From assembly GCA_019843655.1 (NCBI GenBank), contig JACDQD010000103.1, forward strand, positions 7,130,001-7,194,000: a stretch of 64,000 nucleotides of DNA. Reading direction: 5' to 3'. Position 1 is the stretch's first letter. The number at the start of each line of letters is the position of its first letter. A program made the translations under genes and the position numbers. The stretch comes from Lethocerus indicus (taxonomy: Eukaryota > Arthropoda > Insecta > Hemiptera > Belostomatidae). Shown here one piece after another: positions 12,871 through 24,117 of this stretch. The notes beneath the pieces were generated by a model, which ran no database searches, was not told where the DNA came from, and saw only the letters and a list, made by a program, of their open reading frames with translations.

Positions 12871-13460
12871 TTTAAATAAAATAACCCTGGTCACCGCGTA
12901 TTTGCGCAATATAATAGCGGCCTTTTCAATTTCCGGTTTCCGTTATCTGAGTGCGGCCATTCTTGGCTCAGAGCTCGCAATCAATGTTCCAATAAGTTCA
13001 TGAGACATTTAACAAGGCCGAGGCCTCACTTCTTTTTCTCCCCTTTTCCCTTATCTCCGGCCACACCGTACGCTCCCCTTATCACGAGGCAATAATTTTA
13101 TTGTGGAATTCTCATATCTCGGCAGTATTCGTCCTGACGTAAAATCGAAATTTTACGGCCCAAAAGAAAAGTATCGGTTTCGGAGAGGAAACAACGTTTC
13201 GAAATCACCCGGACGCAATTCCCGGGCCGTAACGCTCGTTTAAATAACTTTTAGTCAACCGACATTTGATAGCATGGGGGGAGATTTTGTTGCGTCGACT
13301 TTATGGGACATCGGAGGCAAAAAAATAATAATTCTTCGGGGTGAGGTGTAAAGGATAATGCAATACAGATATTTGTATTTGTGTTATGAATGTACAATAT
13401 ATAAAGCGGAAATTGGAAATATTCGTTCGGCAGTGAAACCGTCACTTTTCCCTGACACTT
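12870..13460. promoter_or_regulatory. CpG-rich island with pyrimidine tract
   Basis: Contains a pure-pyrimidine stretch at about 13029-13051 leading into TTATCTCC (GATA site on the minus strand) and several CCGG words. No gene is recognised. Confidence 0.35.
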
Positions 13461-13719
13461 TTTTCTTAATCGTCCTCTTCTTAATTAGAACATTTTCGAT
13501 TTGTGCCACCACTAGAAGCATCGTGTTAGTAATGATTTTGACTATGTTTTAGTTAATTGAAGAAAGAGTATAACTATATGACTTGTTATAGTAGAATACT
13601 TCCAAAACACACGTACAGAAGTGAATGCACATTTAATGGTTTCATGGAATTTAAAATTCTAATAGCTTTTTTCTCACGGTAGTGAGAATATACATCGAGT
13701 TAATTCATTATTCCATTAC

Positions 13720-14120
13720 CGAAAAGTGGGTTGGTGCTGGGAGCGAATGCGAGAATAGTTCGGTTTCAGCATTTCTCGTTAATTGTTGGGTGGCGGGGGT
13801 CTAGCTGATATCGGTGTTTCAGCAACAGCTGATGGTATCGGTAAGGCGGCTGGTCAGGACTCCCCAGTGGGGGCTAATTGCACATTTCAACCGAGAACCG
13901 CAGGCGGGTGAATTATCCGACCGGGTTTCACCAGTTTAGACCGTTATTTAATTCACCCTCCGCAATCGCTAAAGAAAGCTCGACCCGGAGAGTTGGAGTC
14001 GGATCTTCATTCATCGGGGCCACCTTAATGACCCATAGGGAGTTGGCAAAATCCGAATACGAGTGACTTATTCCCGCGTTCTCGTTTAAACACTTTTCGT
14101 TTCTTCGCACTGTTGTACGG
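13720..14120. promoter_or_regulatory. CpG-rich island with repeated E-box/TATCGGT motif
   Basis: The word AGCTGATATCGGT at 13803-13815 is repeated 24 bp later as AGCTGATGGTATCGGT at 13827-13842. The second copy lies in CAGCTG, a canonical E-box. Repeated composite sites of this kind are common in enhancers. Antiparallel openings of 62-65 codons are not gene-like. Confidence 0.4.
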
Positions 14121-14219
14121 GGCACACTGTTATTTTGTGAGAAATTATTTTACGAAAAATCCTTACCTAAAACATTAACGCTTCCACTTCTAATGAGATA
14201 AGGTACGATGTTAACTTAA

Positions 14220-14520
14220 AAGTATAAAATGGGACGTTTTGACGGAGTACCTGGTGTACCAAGTGAAGAAGGGGTATTAAAGTGGAAAGTAGGGAGCGGG
14301 GGACGGTTCCGGCGGGTGGGCCCCAATCCCCGGAAAATAACTGCATTGTTTTCGCGACCGGAGATTTATATCCACCGGAGTTATAATAACACGGGCGATA
14401 CTCGACCGCAGCTTTTTCACATTTTATTGTTCCTCCCTCGCATTGTACCTGTGTCGCCCGCCCTCTTCTCTACCTACGAAATCCGGCCCAAACTTCGCAC
14501 GGACTGATTATTCCCTAACG
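14220..14520. promoter_or_regulatory. CpG-rich island
   Basis: The plus strand is open for 92 codons from 14229 (first codon ATG). The product is R/P/G-rich without a domain. A coding origin is possible but unsupported. Confidence 0.3.
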
Positions 14521-15000
14521 AAAAAAGCAATCAGAGTTCTGAGTGCCAGCAGCGAAATTGCTTATGAAAATGTGTTTTTCATCGATGCAAATCTAAGGTT
14601 GTTGTAGTGCTTGAAATATTGTCTGTGCATATGATGTTGTATTTATTAACGATTTTACGACATAAATTTTCAATTTTCGTAAAATATGAAATCTCGATAA
14701 CAAAGATCATTCTCTTTCTTGTACCTATTCTCATTTTATGCATATTTTTCCACTTCTACCGGTGATTCCGACGGAAATAATTATTCGATGACCGAACTAG
14801 CTACCGAACTGCAATAAATTGGGTAAATTATGCTGACCGCCGGCAGTCTTTTCTATTAACATTTGATATTGATGATGATATTTTAATTATTTATTTCATT
14901 GAAATACAATGTACATTCATTTAACACTGATTAGGATTAATAAAAGTATTAAAATAATGTGTCTTAAGAATAAAACGACCAGTAAACGTATATTGTATCC
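14520..15000. other. AT-rich stretch, nothing recognised
   Basis: No supported feature. Confidence 0.5.
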
Positions 15001-15064
15001 TATTCAATCGGTTTTAATTGTACTTTGGATTTTCAAATGTCAAACCGCTTCGCTTCTTTTTCAG

Positions 15065-15175
15065 TGCTCCCAAGAAACTGCTTCAATAAAAGACAATGAT
15101 TCGAAACCCGGAAGAGAAAAATCAAATTCGAATTCATTCTCGGAGAACCCCCCTTTTATTGACCGGATCGTTCCA
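15065..15175 (+). other. Possible 111-nt exon (weak candidate)
   Basis: A good acceptor, CGCTTCTTTTTCAG, ends at 15064. A GTGAGC donor-like word starts at 15176. The interval is exactly 37 codons and is open in frame, giving a hydrophilic peptide rich in S, N, E and K that begins CSQETASIKDNDS. The donor is poor because the last exon bases are CCA. The segment sits at the edge of a CpG-rich island, where openings arise easily, and the peptide is not recognised. Confidence 0.18.
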
Positions 15176-15297
15176 GTGAGCGCTCCGATACGTCGTCCCT
15201 TTTCCATTTTACTTGCCCGGACGGGGCTCCAATATTTTCTTTCTCTTTCCGACACTCTGTCCGCCCCCTCCCACCTCCCACCACCTTCATCCCACCC

Positions 15298-15300
<3 letters not shown>

Positions 15301-15341
<41 letters not shown>
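15301..15341. repeat. (CT)n microsatellite
   Basis: Pure CT run of about 40 bp. Confidence 0.97.
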
Positions 15342-15345
<4 letters not shown>

Positions 15346-15599
15346 TTTCCTTTACCTCCACTCGCTCTCTTTCAACCGTATAGTTGTCATCACGTCTATA
15401 TTGATTGTACGACACGGGGACGTGACACCCCTTCCCCTCTCTACAAACCCACTCACTGAGTTTTTCCCCATTAGGCCCGCGTTTCTCTTCCTATAAATAT
15501 TTATTGGAAAATTATATCGATTCCGATATCCCTCGGTTTTTTTCACTATTTGTAAAACGGTGGGAGAACAGCTGTTGGGGAGGGTCGTGTAACACTCGT

Positions 15600-16070
15600 G
15601 TTTGGACGAACCTTCTTTTAGTAATACTTTGAATAATTATAGAAAAGCCAGTGAAGGTTCGGGATTGATCTGTTCAACTCGGGTTTTAGGTTCGGGGCTA
15701 TAGACCGATATTCATCGCGGCAAAGTCACACACACAGGACTTCTTCTTATTCATTCCTCATCCTATTAAATAACGATTTGTACTAGTCGGTGGTAAGCAT
15801 TAAATAGGCGAAAAAAACGATCGGTCAGCCGGTTGCCTAAGTTGCATTTGTAGGACAGGGGCGTGGTTTAAGTGTTGGGTCGGACCGCTCTCCTTCGGCA
15901 TACACAAATAGAGAGATGGAGAGAGGAGAGAATTGGCAAACAACCCGCTTTCAAAGTGCCTATGTACTTAGCACCAGTGCACTTCATTCATCCCCGACAG
16001 TAACTGTCTGCCTCCATGAAAGGTACCGAAATAAGCGCCTACAGACCATGGACAATGAAAATAGAACACG
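15600..16070. promoter_or_regulatory. Mixed-composition block with purine tract
   Basis: Contains a GAGAGATGGAGAGAGGAGAG stretch near 15911-15930 and several CGGT words. No gene is recognised. Confidence 0.25.
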
Positions 16071-16238
16071 GGTGATCCCGAATTAATTAAATTCATAACG
16101 TTTAAATATTGTAGCACTGTATACAACAAAGTGCAGTCAATTACAAAAAGAGAAGTTAAATAGAGTATTCGCATTCAGACTACGAATAAAACGGAATTCT
16201 ACAAAAAAACCTTCGGGATATTAAGCAATATCTATAAG

Positions 16239-16266
16239 TACAACATACCACGGTGTGTATGTTGTA
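16239..16266. repeat. Hairpin with 10-bp perfect arms
   Basis: The left arm TACAACATAC (16239-16248) and the right arm GTATGTTGTA (16257-16266) are exact reverse complements around an 8-nt loop. A G-T pair can extend the stem by one. Confidence 0.7.
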
Positions 16267-16439
16267 TCTAGTAAATCACACGGGTGGTATATAAAATAAT
16301 TTTGCTTTATGGCCCCACAACTCTATCCAATTTAATATAAATACAGGAAGGACATATTATTTTGCAGCGACTTCAGATTCAGGCAACGAGTCCTGTACAA
16401 TGTTTCAGAATCTTAAAATTTTAGTTTCAACGCATTTAA

Positions 16440-17050
16440 ACCATATTGTACGGTGGACTATTAACAATAGCGAATGTGGTCTTGGGTGTGCTTCCACTTC
16501 AGAGCGGTTTCGAATCGATTGTACGAAACGCATCGTCCGACGTTCCCAGAGACGATGTTTCATTTAATCCGAGGATTTTCACGAGTCCGAATATCGGCTA
16601 TAGCATAAAATGCGAGTGGCGGGCGGCCCATTATTATCCCCGGAATAATGTAGAGGGGCGGCCCATTGTTTTCAGAGGTAATCCCCGCGGCCCGCCCGAG
16701 CTCAGGTAATTTATAATAAATCGCCCGGGAGTGAAGAGGGCTCGGATTGTCTCAACAACAAAGCGGACCTTCGCTTTGAAGGAAGAAAGCGACGCTGACA
16801 AAGCTGGAGGAATTTATTGCCGTCCCGAGAGACGGTGGGCCCATTTTTATTTAACGCCGGGAAAAAATTGTCGCAGGAGCCGGACTTTCATCTATATGCA
16901 ATGTTGCCAATCAAAGTTTTGGCGACCGCTACAAACCCCGCTCGAACGAATGCAATTTCAGGGCGTTTCAGCGTTTATCAAACGGCGGTTTCAAAGAGTC
17001 AGAATAAAGGGAGCGAATATTGGAAGAATGAAAGAATGTTGAACTAGACC
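16440..17050. promoter_or_regulatory. CpG-rich island with duplicated GGCGGCCCATT
   Basis: GGCGGCCCATT occurs at 16622-16632 and 16657-16667. Each copy is followed by an ATCCCCG word (ATTATCCCCGG, then GTAATCCCCGCGG), so a composite of about 20-30 bp seems to be repeated. TAATCC is the core of K50 homeodomain (Otx/Bicoid-type) sites. Overlapping plus-strand openings (103 and 76 codons, 16731-17047) in two frames argue against coding. Confidence 0.4.
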
Positions 17051-17320
17051 TTTGTGAAAAATACGAACTCTAAATATTTTACGGTTTGGAGTCTGTCTAT
17101 TTTATTGTTTCACAGGCCACTTGAAAGTAGGCGGTACTATTCCTTTGTCTGTCGTTTAATTTTGCGTTACGATAAAACGTGAAATCGGAAAATAATGTAA
17201 CGTCAGACATCAGTCATCCGCGTCAACTAGTCCTGTGATCCTTCGGCTCATTGTAAATAACAGTGGGGTCCAAAATTTAATCCGAGTAATATTCGGGAAC
17301 GAACGGAAAAACTTCAATAT
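17050..17320. other. AT-rich stretch, nothing recognised
   Basis: No supported feature. Confidence 0.5.
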
Positions 17321-17342
17321 CCGAAAGTGTTTTCCTTTCTAG

Positions 17343-17518
17343 GGGGGAATAAGGGTAATCCTCTTTTTCAGCGGAGATTGTTTCCACAGTCGCAAGTTCG
17401 GCGAAAACTGCTTGAAGAATTTAATAACCGGAAAACGGGATATGAAAATTCCGAGGGAGGACCTCGTGAGAAATATGCGCACTATATTCCAGAAGATGTT
17501 CGGAACAATTTATCTTAG
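17343..17518 (+). other. Protein-like open frame behind acceptor sites (weak exon candidate)
   Basis: An acceptor TTTTCCTTTCTAG ends at 17342 and a second, CCTCTTTTTCAG, ends near 17371. The frame behind them stays open to a TAG at 17516-17518 and encodes a hydrophilic peptide with RRKLLEEFNNRKTGYENS and a C-terminal region containing IPEDVRNNLS. The composition looks more like protein than most openings here, but no family is recognised. A terminal exon is conceivable; chance is at least as likely. Confidence 0.18.
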
Positions 17519-17709
17519 ATACTTTTTGATGTACCGCAGAGATTGATAGTGTAAACTAACCTAACTTGACCACCGTACAAGAGAACATTAAAGTAGTTCC
17601 TTCTAATGTTATTTGAAAATTTCCAATTGCCATTAATTACATTAAATGAGTGATCAGTTGTGTCTGAATTCAGTAGTCCCTATCGGGTAGGTGGACTAGT
17701 TAATTAACA

Positions 17710-17760
17710 AATAATTAGTTTATCCTGCATTTATTTTGGATTAACAGGTAAGTAGCGGTC
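17710..17760 (+). other. Possible recursive splice site (weak acceptor, perfect donor)
   Basis: TTGGATTAACAG ends at 17747 and joins the consensus donor GTAAGTAG. The donor half is excellent. The acceptor half has only a loose pyrimidine tract (ATCCTGCATTTATTTT). Confidence 0.2.
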
Positions 17761-17849
17761 GCATCACCGTTTTGTATTTACTCAGACGGTAGTGGCGCCT
17801 CAGTTACTATGTTGTCCGGGGAAATAATACGCGTTTTGTCGTTCTGGTT

Positions 17850-18070
17850 CATGAAACACATTAAAAACCCATATGAAAACATGTCCGAATTTGTCGCAAT
17901 TTTTGACTGTTATTATCTATTTAAAATGATATCTGGACTACTGCGATAATACTCCGTCGATATGTGGCATGTTTAAGTACTAAAAGAATAATAGTGACCC
18001 TTTTCCATTGTTATTGTCCGGATGTAAATAGGTTTTCATAATGAGATAAAAACCTCGAAAATGATAACAT
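17850..18070. other. AT-rich stretch, nothing recognised
   Basis: No supported feature. Confidence 0.4.
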
Positions 18071-18520
18071 GTTTAGGTGTTTAGTTCGGGCGGCCGGCGA
18101 ATTAGCGGGTTAATAATTCCAATTGAGGGAATTAACAGCCGGAGGTAAAGTTTCTTTATCTGAGTCTGTAAATAATTGGTTTGTAGAGGTCGGGTCTCTT
18201 CGGCAAACTGGGCCTGGGAGAGGCTAATTCCCGGGACTATAACGAGGGCTCCCCGGGGCAATAAGCGTTATAGGTCAGTTGGGGTGGACCTTCGACCCAG
18301 TACGGGCTACGCCTCCCTCTCCGTCTCTCTGTTCTACTCCGTGTGTGTCCGTGGAGGGAGTTTCGGACAAATAGTCGGTTAAATACTCTCGGCTAGGCCT
18401 ACGGGGACCGCCGGACTGTATAACTTACTCCGGCCCATTTACCTAACCTGACTCGCCGGTTACCGATAAATGAGTCGATTCCCTTTTATTGATAGCAGCC
18501 CGTTCGATTTGATCGGGCAC
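18070..18520. promoter_or_regulatory. CpG-rich island
   Basis: Begins with GGGCGGCCGGCGAATTAGCG and contains GGTTAATAATTCCAATTG (ATTA-type homeodomain sites) and CCCGGG/CCCCGGGG words. Antiparallel openings of 62-68 codons have no motif. Confidence 0.38.
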
Positions 18521-19440
18521 AACCAGTCTAATGTATCATTTATGAATAAGGATAAACTGATATTTAGCTCTGCGTTAAGACTAAAACGACGATTATTCTT
18601 ACATAATAGCACTGTTACATAAAAATTATATTTGGAAGGTATAATGAACCCTGTCTTTTAAAGTTTCATATTCACCCTAAAATGTTCGAATTCTGAATCT
18701 CATTTCATTTCTAAAAGCGGGGTAATTTAAACACGAGTTTTTTTTAATAATAAATTCTCAGCTTCAATCTTTCCTTTGTGGCGCAGAGAATTATTTATAA
18801 AAGAATGAAACCCTTTTTATCCTTCTTATCTGCCCCTTTCCTACTTTCAGAAGAAAACAGTTAATATGGAATGGATACAGAAAGGTAAATTGGTTACAGA
18901 CTTCGCAAGTGATTAGATCTAAATTTATAGTAATACGACTCTATATTTCTATTGGTATCGACTTATAATTTGTCATGCTCCAATGCCGTCCCATCCTTTC
19001 TGCTGGTAATAGCTCTGCCGAGCCGAAGACCGCATTTGTTGATAGTAAGCAAAAATAATTCTTCGGTTATTTATTTAAACTTGAGCTTATCTCCGACAAT
19101 TGACTTTAGGATCCTCATAAGAAACTGTTTTTTTAGAGAAGGTAACTACCATGTGCGTTTTAAGGAGTTGTGACAGTACTAAGACAATTTACCCGTCACC
19201 AGGTCAAAATCCACACTTCCCGTCATCTTTGTGTTGGATGGAACTACAACGAAAATTATATTTCTAAAATAATTTCTCTGTAACGACATATATACAGAAT
19301 AATATGTAGACTTACCGTAGTGGGGACAAGAAACTAAAAAATGATTCATAATACCGTTAAAATTATAATATAAATAAAAACGCCATAAATTGCGACAAAC
19401 GTTCCAAATAGTACTTGGTAAAAATTCATTGCCCAGAGGT
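18520..19440. other. AT-rich stretch, nothing recognised
   Basis: A 73-codon opening at 18952-19173 is unremarkable. A minus-strand donor-like ACG|GTAAGTC lies near 19315 without a partner. Confidence 0.45.
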
Positions 19441-19860
19441 TAACGATAATGGAATTCATCATAGCGGACTCAGGAAACGAGACCCTTTCGCCTCAGGAAT
19501 ATTGAACTCAATTACAATCGAAATCCCTCCCTCGAGAAGGAATTATATCGGAATTGCAGTCTAATTACCCGAACGCTTTCCCACTCATCTTTTTACTTAA
19601 GAGAAAAACTGTCTACAGGTCGGGCGTCCGAGATTTGTATTTAATTAGGAATGGCCCCCGGGGTGAACGGCTTTTCCGTTTGTATATAATTGGAACGAGT
19701 ATTACTGACTTCAATTTTGGGGAGCGAGCTTTTTCCGGGTAGTCTCCTCCCGGACGGATTATATCGGTCGATTGCGCAAAATTGATGACGCCTACAAATT
19801 TAATTCGAGAAAGGTGACGCAGAACGCCGGCGATATACGAGTGATTCAATTAAGAATCTG
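19440..19860. promoter_or_regulatory. CpG-containing block
   Basis: Balanced composition with several TTTAATT/ATTAGG words among CCCGG and CGGACGG. Antiparallel openings of 62 and 78 codons overlap. Confidence 0.3.
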
Positions 19861-20430
19861 TTAGCTGGAAATCTATTTTAGTCCCCGAGGCTGTGTCAGA
19901 AATTTTAACAACTGGACGGTAATACAAGGTAATGGATAATTTAAGATTAATACACAAGTATTTTTTTGTGTCAGTCGGATTCTAGTAGTATTGCAGTTTA
20001 GCCTGGATATAGAACAGTGTCGGTTGCAGGACGTTCAATTTCATAATGAAGTTATAATTACACCTTGCACTTTTCGACAAAGCTATCGGTAGACATTTAC
20101 TAGGGCGATATTAGTTTATATGTACCATGTTCTCTTTATTGTTGTTTGTAATTTAATGTGCTCGTTTCCTGTTTCCGTTCATCAATGGGTTAAAAAGCTC
20201 GGATACATCCCATACTCAGTTGAGATTAAAACAATGTCTCGCTCAGTCTATTGCACTACGTTAATTATATTCCCAACGATTTTGCCAGTAGTATTACTAT
20301 CAGTGACTCTTACAGCCTCGTGATTGTTTTATTGTTGCGTTACAAGTTGGAGTTGCTGGACTGACCTTTGCAAAAAAATGCCAGGAATCCTGGTGGCTTT
20401 TCACAAAAAAAAAACAATAAATAACCGCCC
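19860..20430. other. AT-rich stretch, nothing recognised
   Basis: No supported feature. A small CCAGGA-A-TCCTGG palindrome lies near 20382. Confidence 0.4.
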
Positions 20431-20790
20431 CCGCTTGTATTTGGGGCCTCGTAAGTTATACCGGCTGTAAATATACTAATAAATTAACGAGTTACGGCCT
20501 GTCCAGGATGGAAGATAGCGCTAATGTTATCTCTCGAACATTATTCACAAGAGCTTTAAAGTTCCAGGTGTAGTGGCCCACCCGGGTCAATGGGGTCACT
20601 CGCCCCGGGGCTCCGCCCTTCTTAATTTAAACACTTGGATAGTTGAAGTGTTTTAAAGTCTTTATTATTTTTTTTAACGAGGCCAAAGCCATTATTTCGC
20701 TAGGATAATTTTCAAGTCGGGGGGATAATTTGTAACGGCCTGTCGTCGGCTGCAAATGACACGGGAATAAAATATATTTAAGATTTTTTC
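20430..20790. promoter_or_regulatory. GC-rich block with DR3 nuclear-receptor-like site
   Basis: GGGTCA at 20584-20589 and GGGTCA at 20593-20598 form a direct repeat with a 3-bp spacer, inside CCCGGG...CCCCGGGG. Nuclear receptors bind RGGTCA direct repeats, and DR3 is one of the classical spacings. Binding is inferred from the motif alone. Confidence 0.4.
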
Positions 20791-21840
20791 CTTCCACAAA
20801 CATTTTCGAGGAGGTATTATTTTAAATTGTGGTATGATAAATTGTAATAATTAACGTCAATAATAATCCTACAGATATTAACAAATTATAAATACAAGGT
20901 TCTTAGGAACAGCTAATAACATTAACAACAATGCCCTTCAGCTGTTATTAGAGGGTAAGAATCTCTCTATCTCTCCCTCCCCCCCATTCCGTGTCTCTCT
21001 CTATATTATATATTTGGTATTAATATTAGGTATTACCACCAAATCAGAACCGATTTCTTCTACTCAATCCGACGGTTCCTCCGATAATTCGACTGTCCTT
21101 CATTATTGTTTGTTCTACGTTCCAAGTTCAATCATGGTCATTTTTACCTTGTTATGCATAATAATAACTTTGGCCAAATTGTAATCAGGACAATGTTCCA
21201 CTGGCCCTGCCAACGATATATATACTTTATAGTGGTGCCGGGTTTTCCCCCCTGGAGAATATTCCAGGCCGCAAAATTTTCCATTATCTAACACAGTTAA
21301 AAGGTTCCCGGGACTAATAGCTTTCCGAGAGATTTTTAATTTATTGCATCGTTGGAGAGGTTTCTTCGGCGGCTTTGTTCTGGGACACTCAAATTAATGT
21401 GAACACCATTTCGAAATGATTAAGCAAAATATAGAATTAAAGTGGTGAACCGTCACTCACTCGTTAAAAATTATCTGCTTATATTGAAAATAATTATGTA
21501 TCTTAACATAATGCATTATAATTAATCCATATAATAGAATTCGTTTAATATTCTGTAACACTTAACCCCCTTTTGCAGCTTTCTAGCAGTTTTCTGTTAA
21601 GACGTTTTAATTATAACGCCCAGTAAACAATTTATACAAATAGAAACGAAAGTTTCGATGAGCCACTAGTGTCACCATTAAATGTACTCTTCGTGCCCGA
21701 TACTTTTTTGTGGTGAATATCTAAAAAAATTGTGCGGTCTTGTTATTATTTGTTCTCCGTATCGAGACATGAAAAAGTAATGTGACCAAAGTAGCAATGC
21801 AAGCAGAAGTGCGCTTGGAGAAATCTGAATTTGTCAATTG
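20790..21840. other. AT-rich stretch
   Basis: Contains an imperfect CT-rich low-complexity patch at about 20961-21004 and otherwise nothing recognised. Confidence 0.45.
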
Positions 21841-22620
21841 TGAGCGGGTGGGTGGGTGCTGGCCGGGATGTCAGCCAAACGGGGCCCACTCTGTTGGCGC
21901 CACTCTAAATGTTTCATAAAGCCTGTTTCATAAGGTCCTCGTCCGGCTCAGGTATTCATCATGAGTCTCCCCCACCCCGCCCCTTCACCTTGAATAATTC
22001 ATCGGCGGGCTCCCCTCCTGGAACCTAGGAGTCGGTCGCCAGGAGGCGGTGGGGCGGGGGTAAAAATCTCATTTGAAAAACTTTTACGGTCCCCCGAGGT
22101 TTATGAAATATCCAACCATGGTGGGGGGGGGGTGGAGTGTCTATCGTCGATCCCCCTCCCCCCATTCCCCTGTTTACAGAGCGGGGCCCCACCAAATGTT
22201 AATAAACCACTATTCGGGTCGGCCAGACTGTTTGCTGCCCGATTTAATTTGGGAATTTCGGGTCCCCGGCGACTCTTTTCAATTGGGCGCTCCCCCCGCC
22301 CGCAATTTTTTTTTTAATTCCCCTTTTTTTGAACTCGGATACGGCCGGTCCATGACGGCCGTCATTTGAATGACTTCCGGCTCGGTCATTCCGCATTCAA
22401 CAGGCGGTTTTCCTCGACTTCCTTCTGACCGAAGGAAGAGTAATAAATAAGGCGATTAGGAACTTTTCTGGCTTTAACCAATTAGGCTTATTACCCGGCC
22501 CTGCGGTGCCCCCGCCCCAATCCCGCCAGTGAAATTTCCATTCTTCTTTTGATTCATATCGTCGGGCATTTTAATGTAATCGGCCGAATAAACATAATTT
22601 ATTCTCGTTATGACTTTCGT
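21840..22620. promoter_or_regulatory. Large CpG- and G-run-rich island
   Basis: Long G runs (near 22123 and 22051), C runs (22151-22163) and GGCC words make this one of the most GC-rich islands. Overlapping plus-strand openings (98 and 61 codons, 22073-22369) in two frames read through the same G/C runs and are not gene-like. CGGCCGTCATTTGAATGAC near 22356 is nearly palindromic. Confidence 0.42.
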
Positions 22621-22918
22621 CTTCCGTATACCGGGATCTATTTTTAGTTATCGATTTATTCTAATATTCCTTGATCGTACAAGTTCTAGCTATTCCTCGG
22701 ACTTACAGTAATAAATAATTGCCTTAATTTTGTTAACATTCTGTAAAATATTCTTCTCTATTGTTTTGTTCTTGCTTGGTTAGAATGGTTAGAAATTGTT
22801 TATTACGAATATATTTTCCAAACTCTTTCTAATAATGCTTTTTTCATGTAAAAATCACGGGGACACCTAGGAGTTATAGAAATTTTGTATCTTATCATAA
22901 TCAGAGAGATTATTATAT

Positions 22919-22952
22919 TCTATATATTAGATTAATGTCTCTAATATATAGA
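22919..22952. repeat. Perfect 13-bp hairpin
   Basis: TCTATATATTAGA at 22919-22931 is exactly reverse-complementary to TCTAATATATAGA at 22940-22952, with an 8-nt loop. No homology to a known element is recognised. Confidence 0.75.
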
Positions 22953-22959
22953 CCGACAA

Positions 22960-23440
22960 GTAGAAATATTCAAATGTGTTTGTCCGCTCCAATCGTTAAT
23001 TTGGTTCGGAGCTCCAGCTATTATCTCCAGGGTTTATCTTGAGCCTCTGGGAGTTAGGAATCTCTAAAGCTTTAGTCGAAAACCATAGACTTAAACACGT
23101 CGTCGGGGATCTGCAAACATTTCTGTCGCACTTCGTGCACCGAATCATCATCTATCATTTTAATGCTTATGATTAAAATGTTACCTCATCAAATGAAATA
23201 ATCAAATCCCGTTATCGATATTTCTTCTCTGGTAAAGAATCAAAAAGTGCGAGTTGAAAGATGTTTCTTAAAGGATTAGTATAAAACTCAGTCTACACTG
23301 ACCTTAAGAAACGCTATTTCAGTGCTCGGAAAACCTAAGCCAGAAGAATCGAAGCAGTAAGGAGGCAACATTTCCTTTCAAGACTTAAATCTCAAATTTC
23401 ATACCTATATGGACATTCAAATTTCTCGACGGTCTAAGTG
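22960..23440. other. AT-rich stretch, nothing recognised
   Basis: No supported feature. Confidence 0.45.
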
Positions 23441-23960
23441 AATTTATAGAAGCGCCGGTCGCAGACCGGGGAAAAAATTCAAAACAAAAAAAAAGCCCAG
23501 AGGAGGTACCCTGAAAATAGCCGAACGAAAATAAAAGCGGCTCCTCGTCCCGCTCCAACAAACAAAGCCATTGTGTCCCGAAGCAAAGTTTTATTACATC
23601 GGCCGGTGAACTCCATTTGGGCGGGAGGGGTGGCGGTCAAAAAAAAGGTGGGCGCGCGGTGAAAATAGTTGGGGCGGGGGTCAGATTGAAGCCCCTTCTA
23701 AGTGTTACTCGGCCCGGGATCAAAGCCCACCGACAATGACCGCTAGGAACGCGGACAAAAAACAGTCGAATTTCCTTCACCATCGATTTCCGAATTACTG
23801 TTTAATCGGCCGTCAAAGGGGAGAAGTTTTATGCTTCCCGGATTATAAATCCAATTAGCAAACGCCTCGTTCAAGAGCAGATAAATAAATCTCGGCCTGT
23901 TTTATACGGCTCAAGTCTATCTGGTTTACATAGAAGTTTTTGAATGGGAAAAAGACGGTT
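23440..23960. promoter_or_regulatory. CpG-rich island
   Basis: Contains GGGCGCGCGG, GGCCGGTGAA and several purine/poly-A runs. No opening of note falls inside it, so a non-coding role is the simplest reading. Confidence 0.4.
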
Positions 23961-24117
23961 ATGGTACTCGGGAATAGGGTCGTATTTCGCGATAGATTCT
24001 TTTTATACCGAGTCTGTAAACAGTCATTAAAATGCGATCCTCTAATTACAATTCTGATATATGAGTTATCATGAGTTTATGAGTTAGGAAGGTTAGGAAA
24101 ATTACCGACTGAGTGAT

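Larger units (their letters stand above)
15060..15560. promoter_or_regulatory. CpG-rich island with (CT)n tract
   Basis: GC-rich block with a CT microsatellite in the middle and pyrimidine-rich DNA on both sides (about 15240-15370). The 195-codon plus-strand opening (14909-15496) runs through the CT tract as SLSLSL and is not a gene as a whole. Confidence 0.4.

Noticed and set aside
14909..15496. Longest plus-strand opening (195 codons)
   Set aside because: It runs through a (CT)n microsatellite (SLSLSL), mixes AT-rich and GC-rich composition, and shows no domain. Only a 111-nt part is kept as a weak exon candidate.
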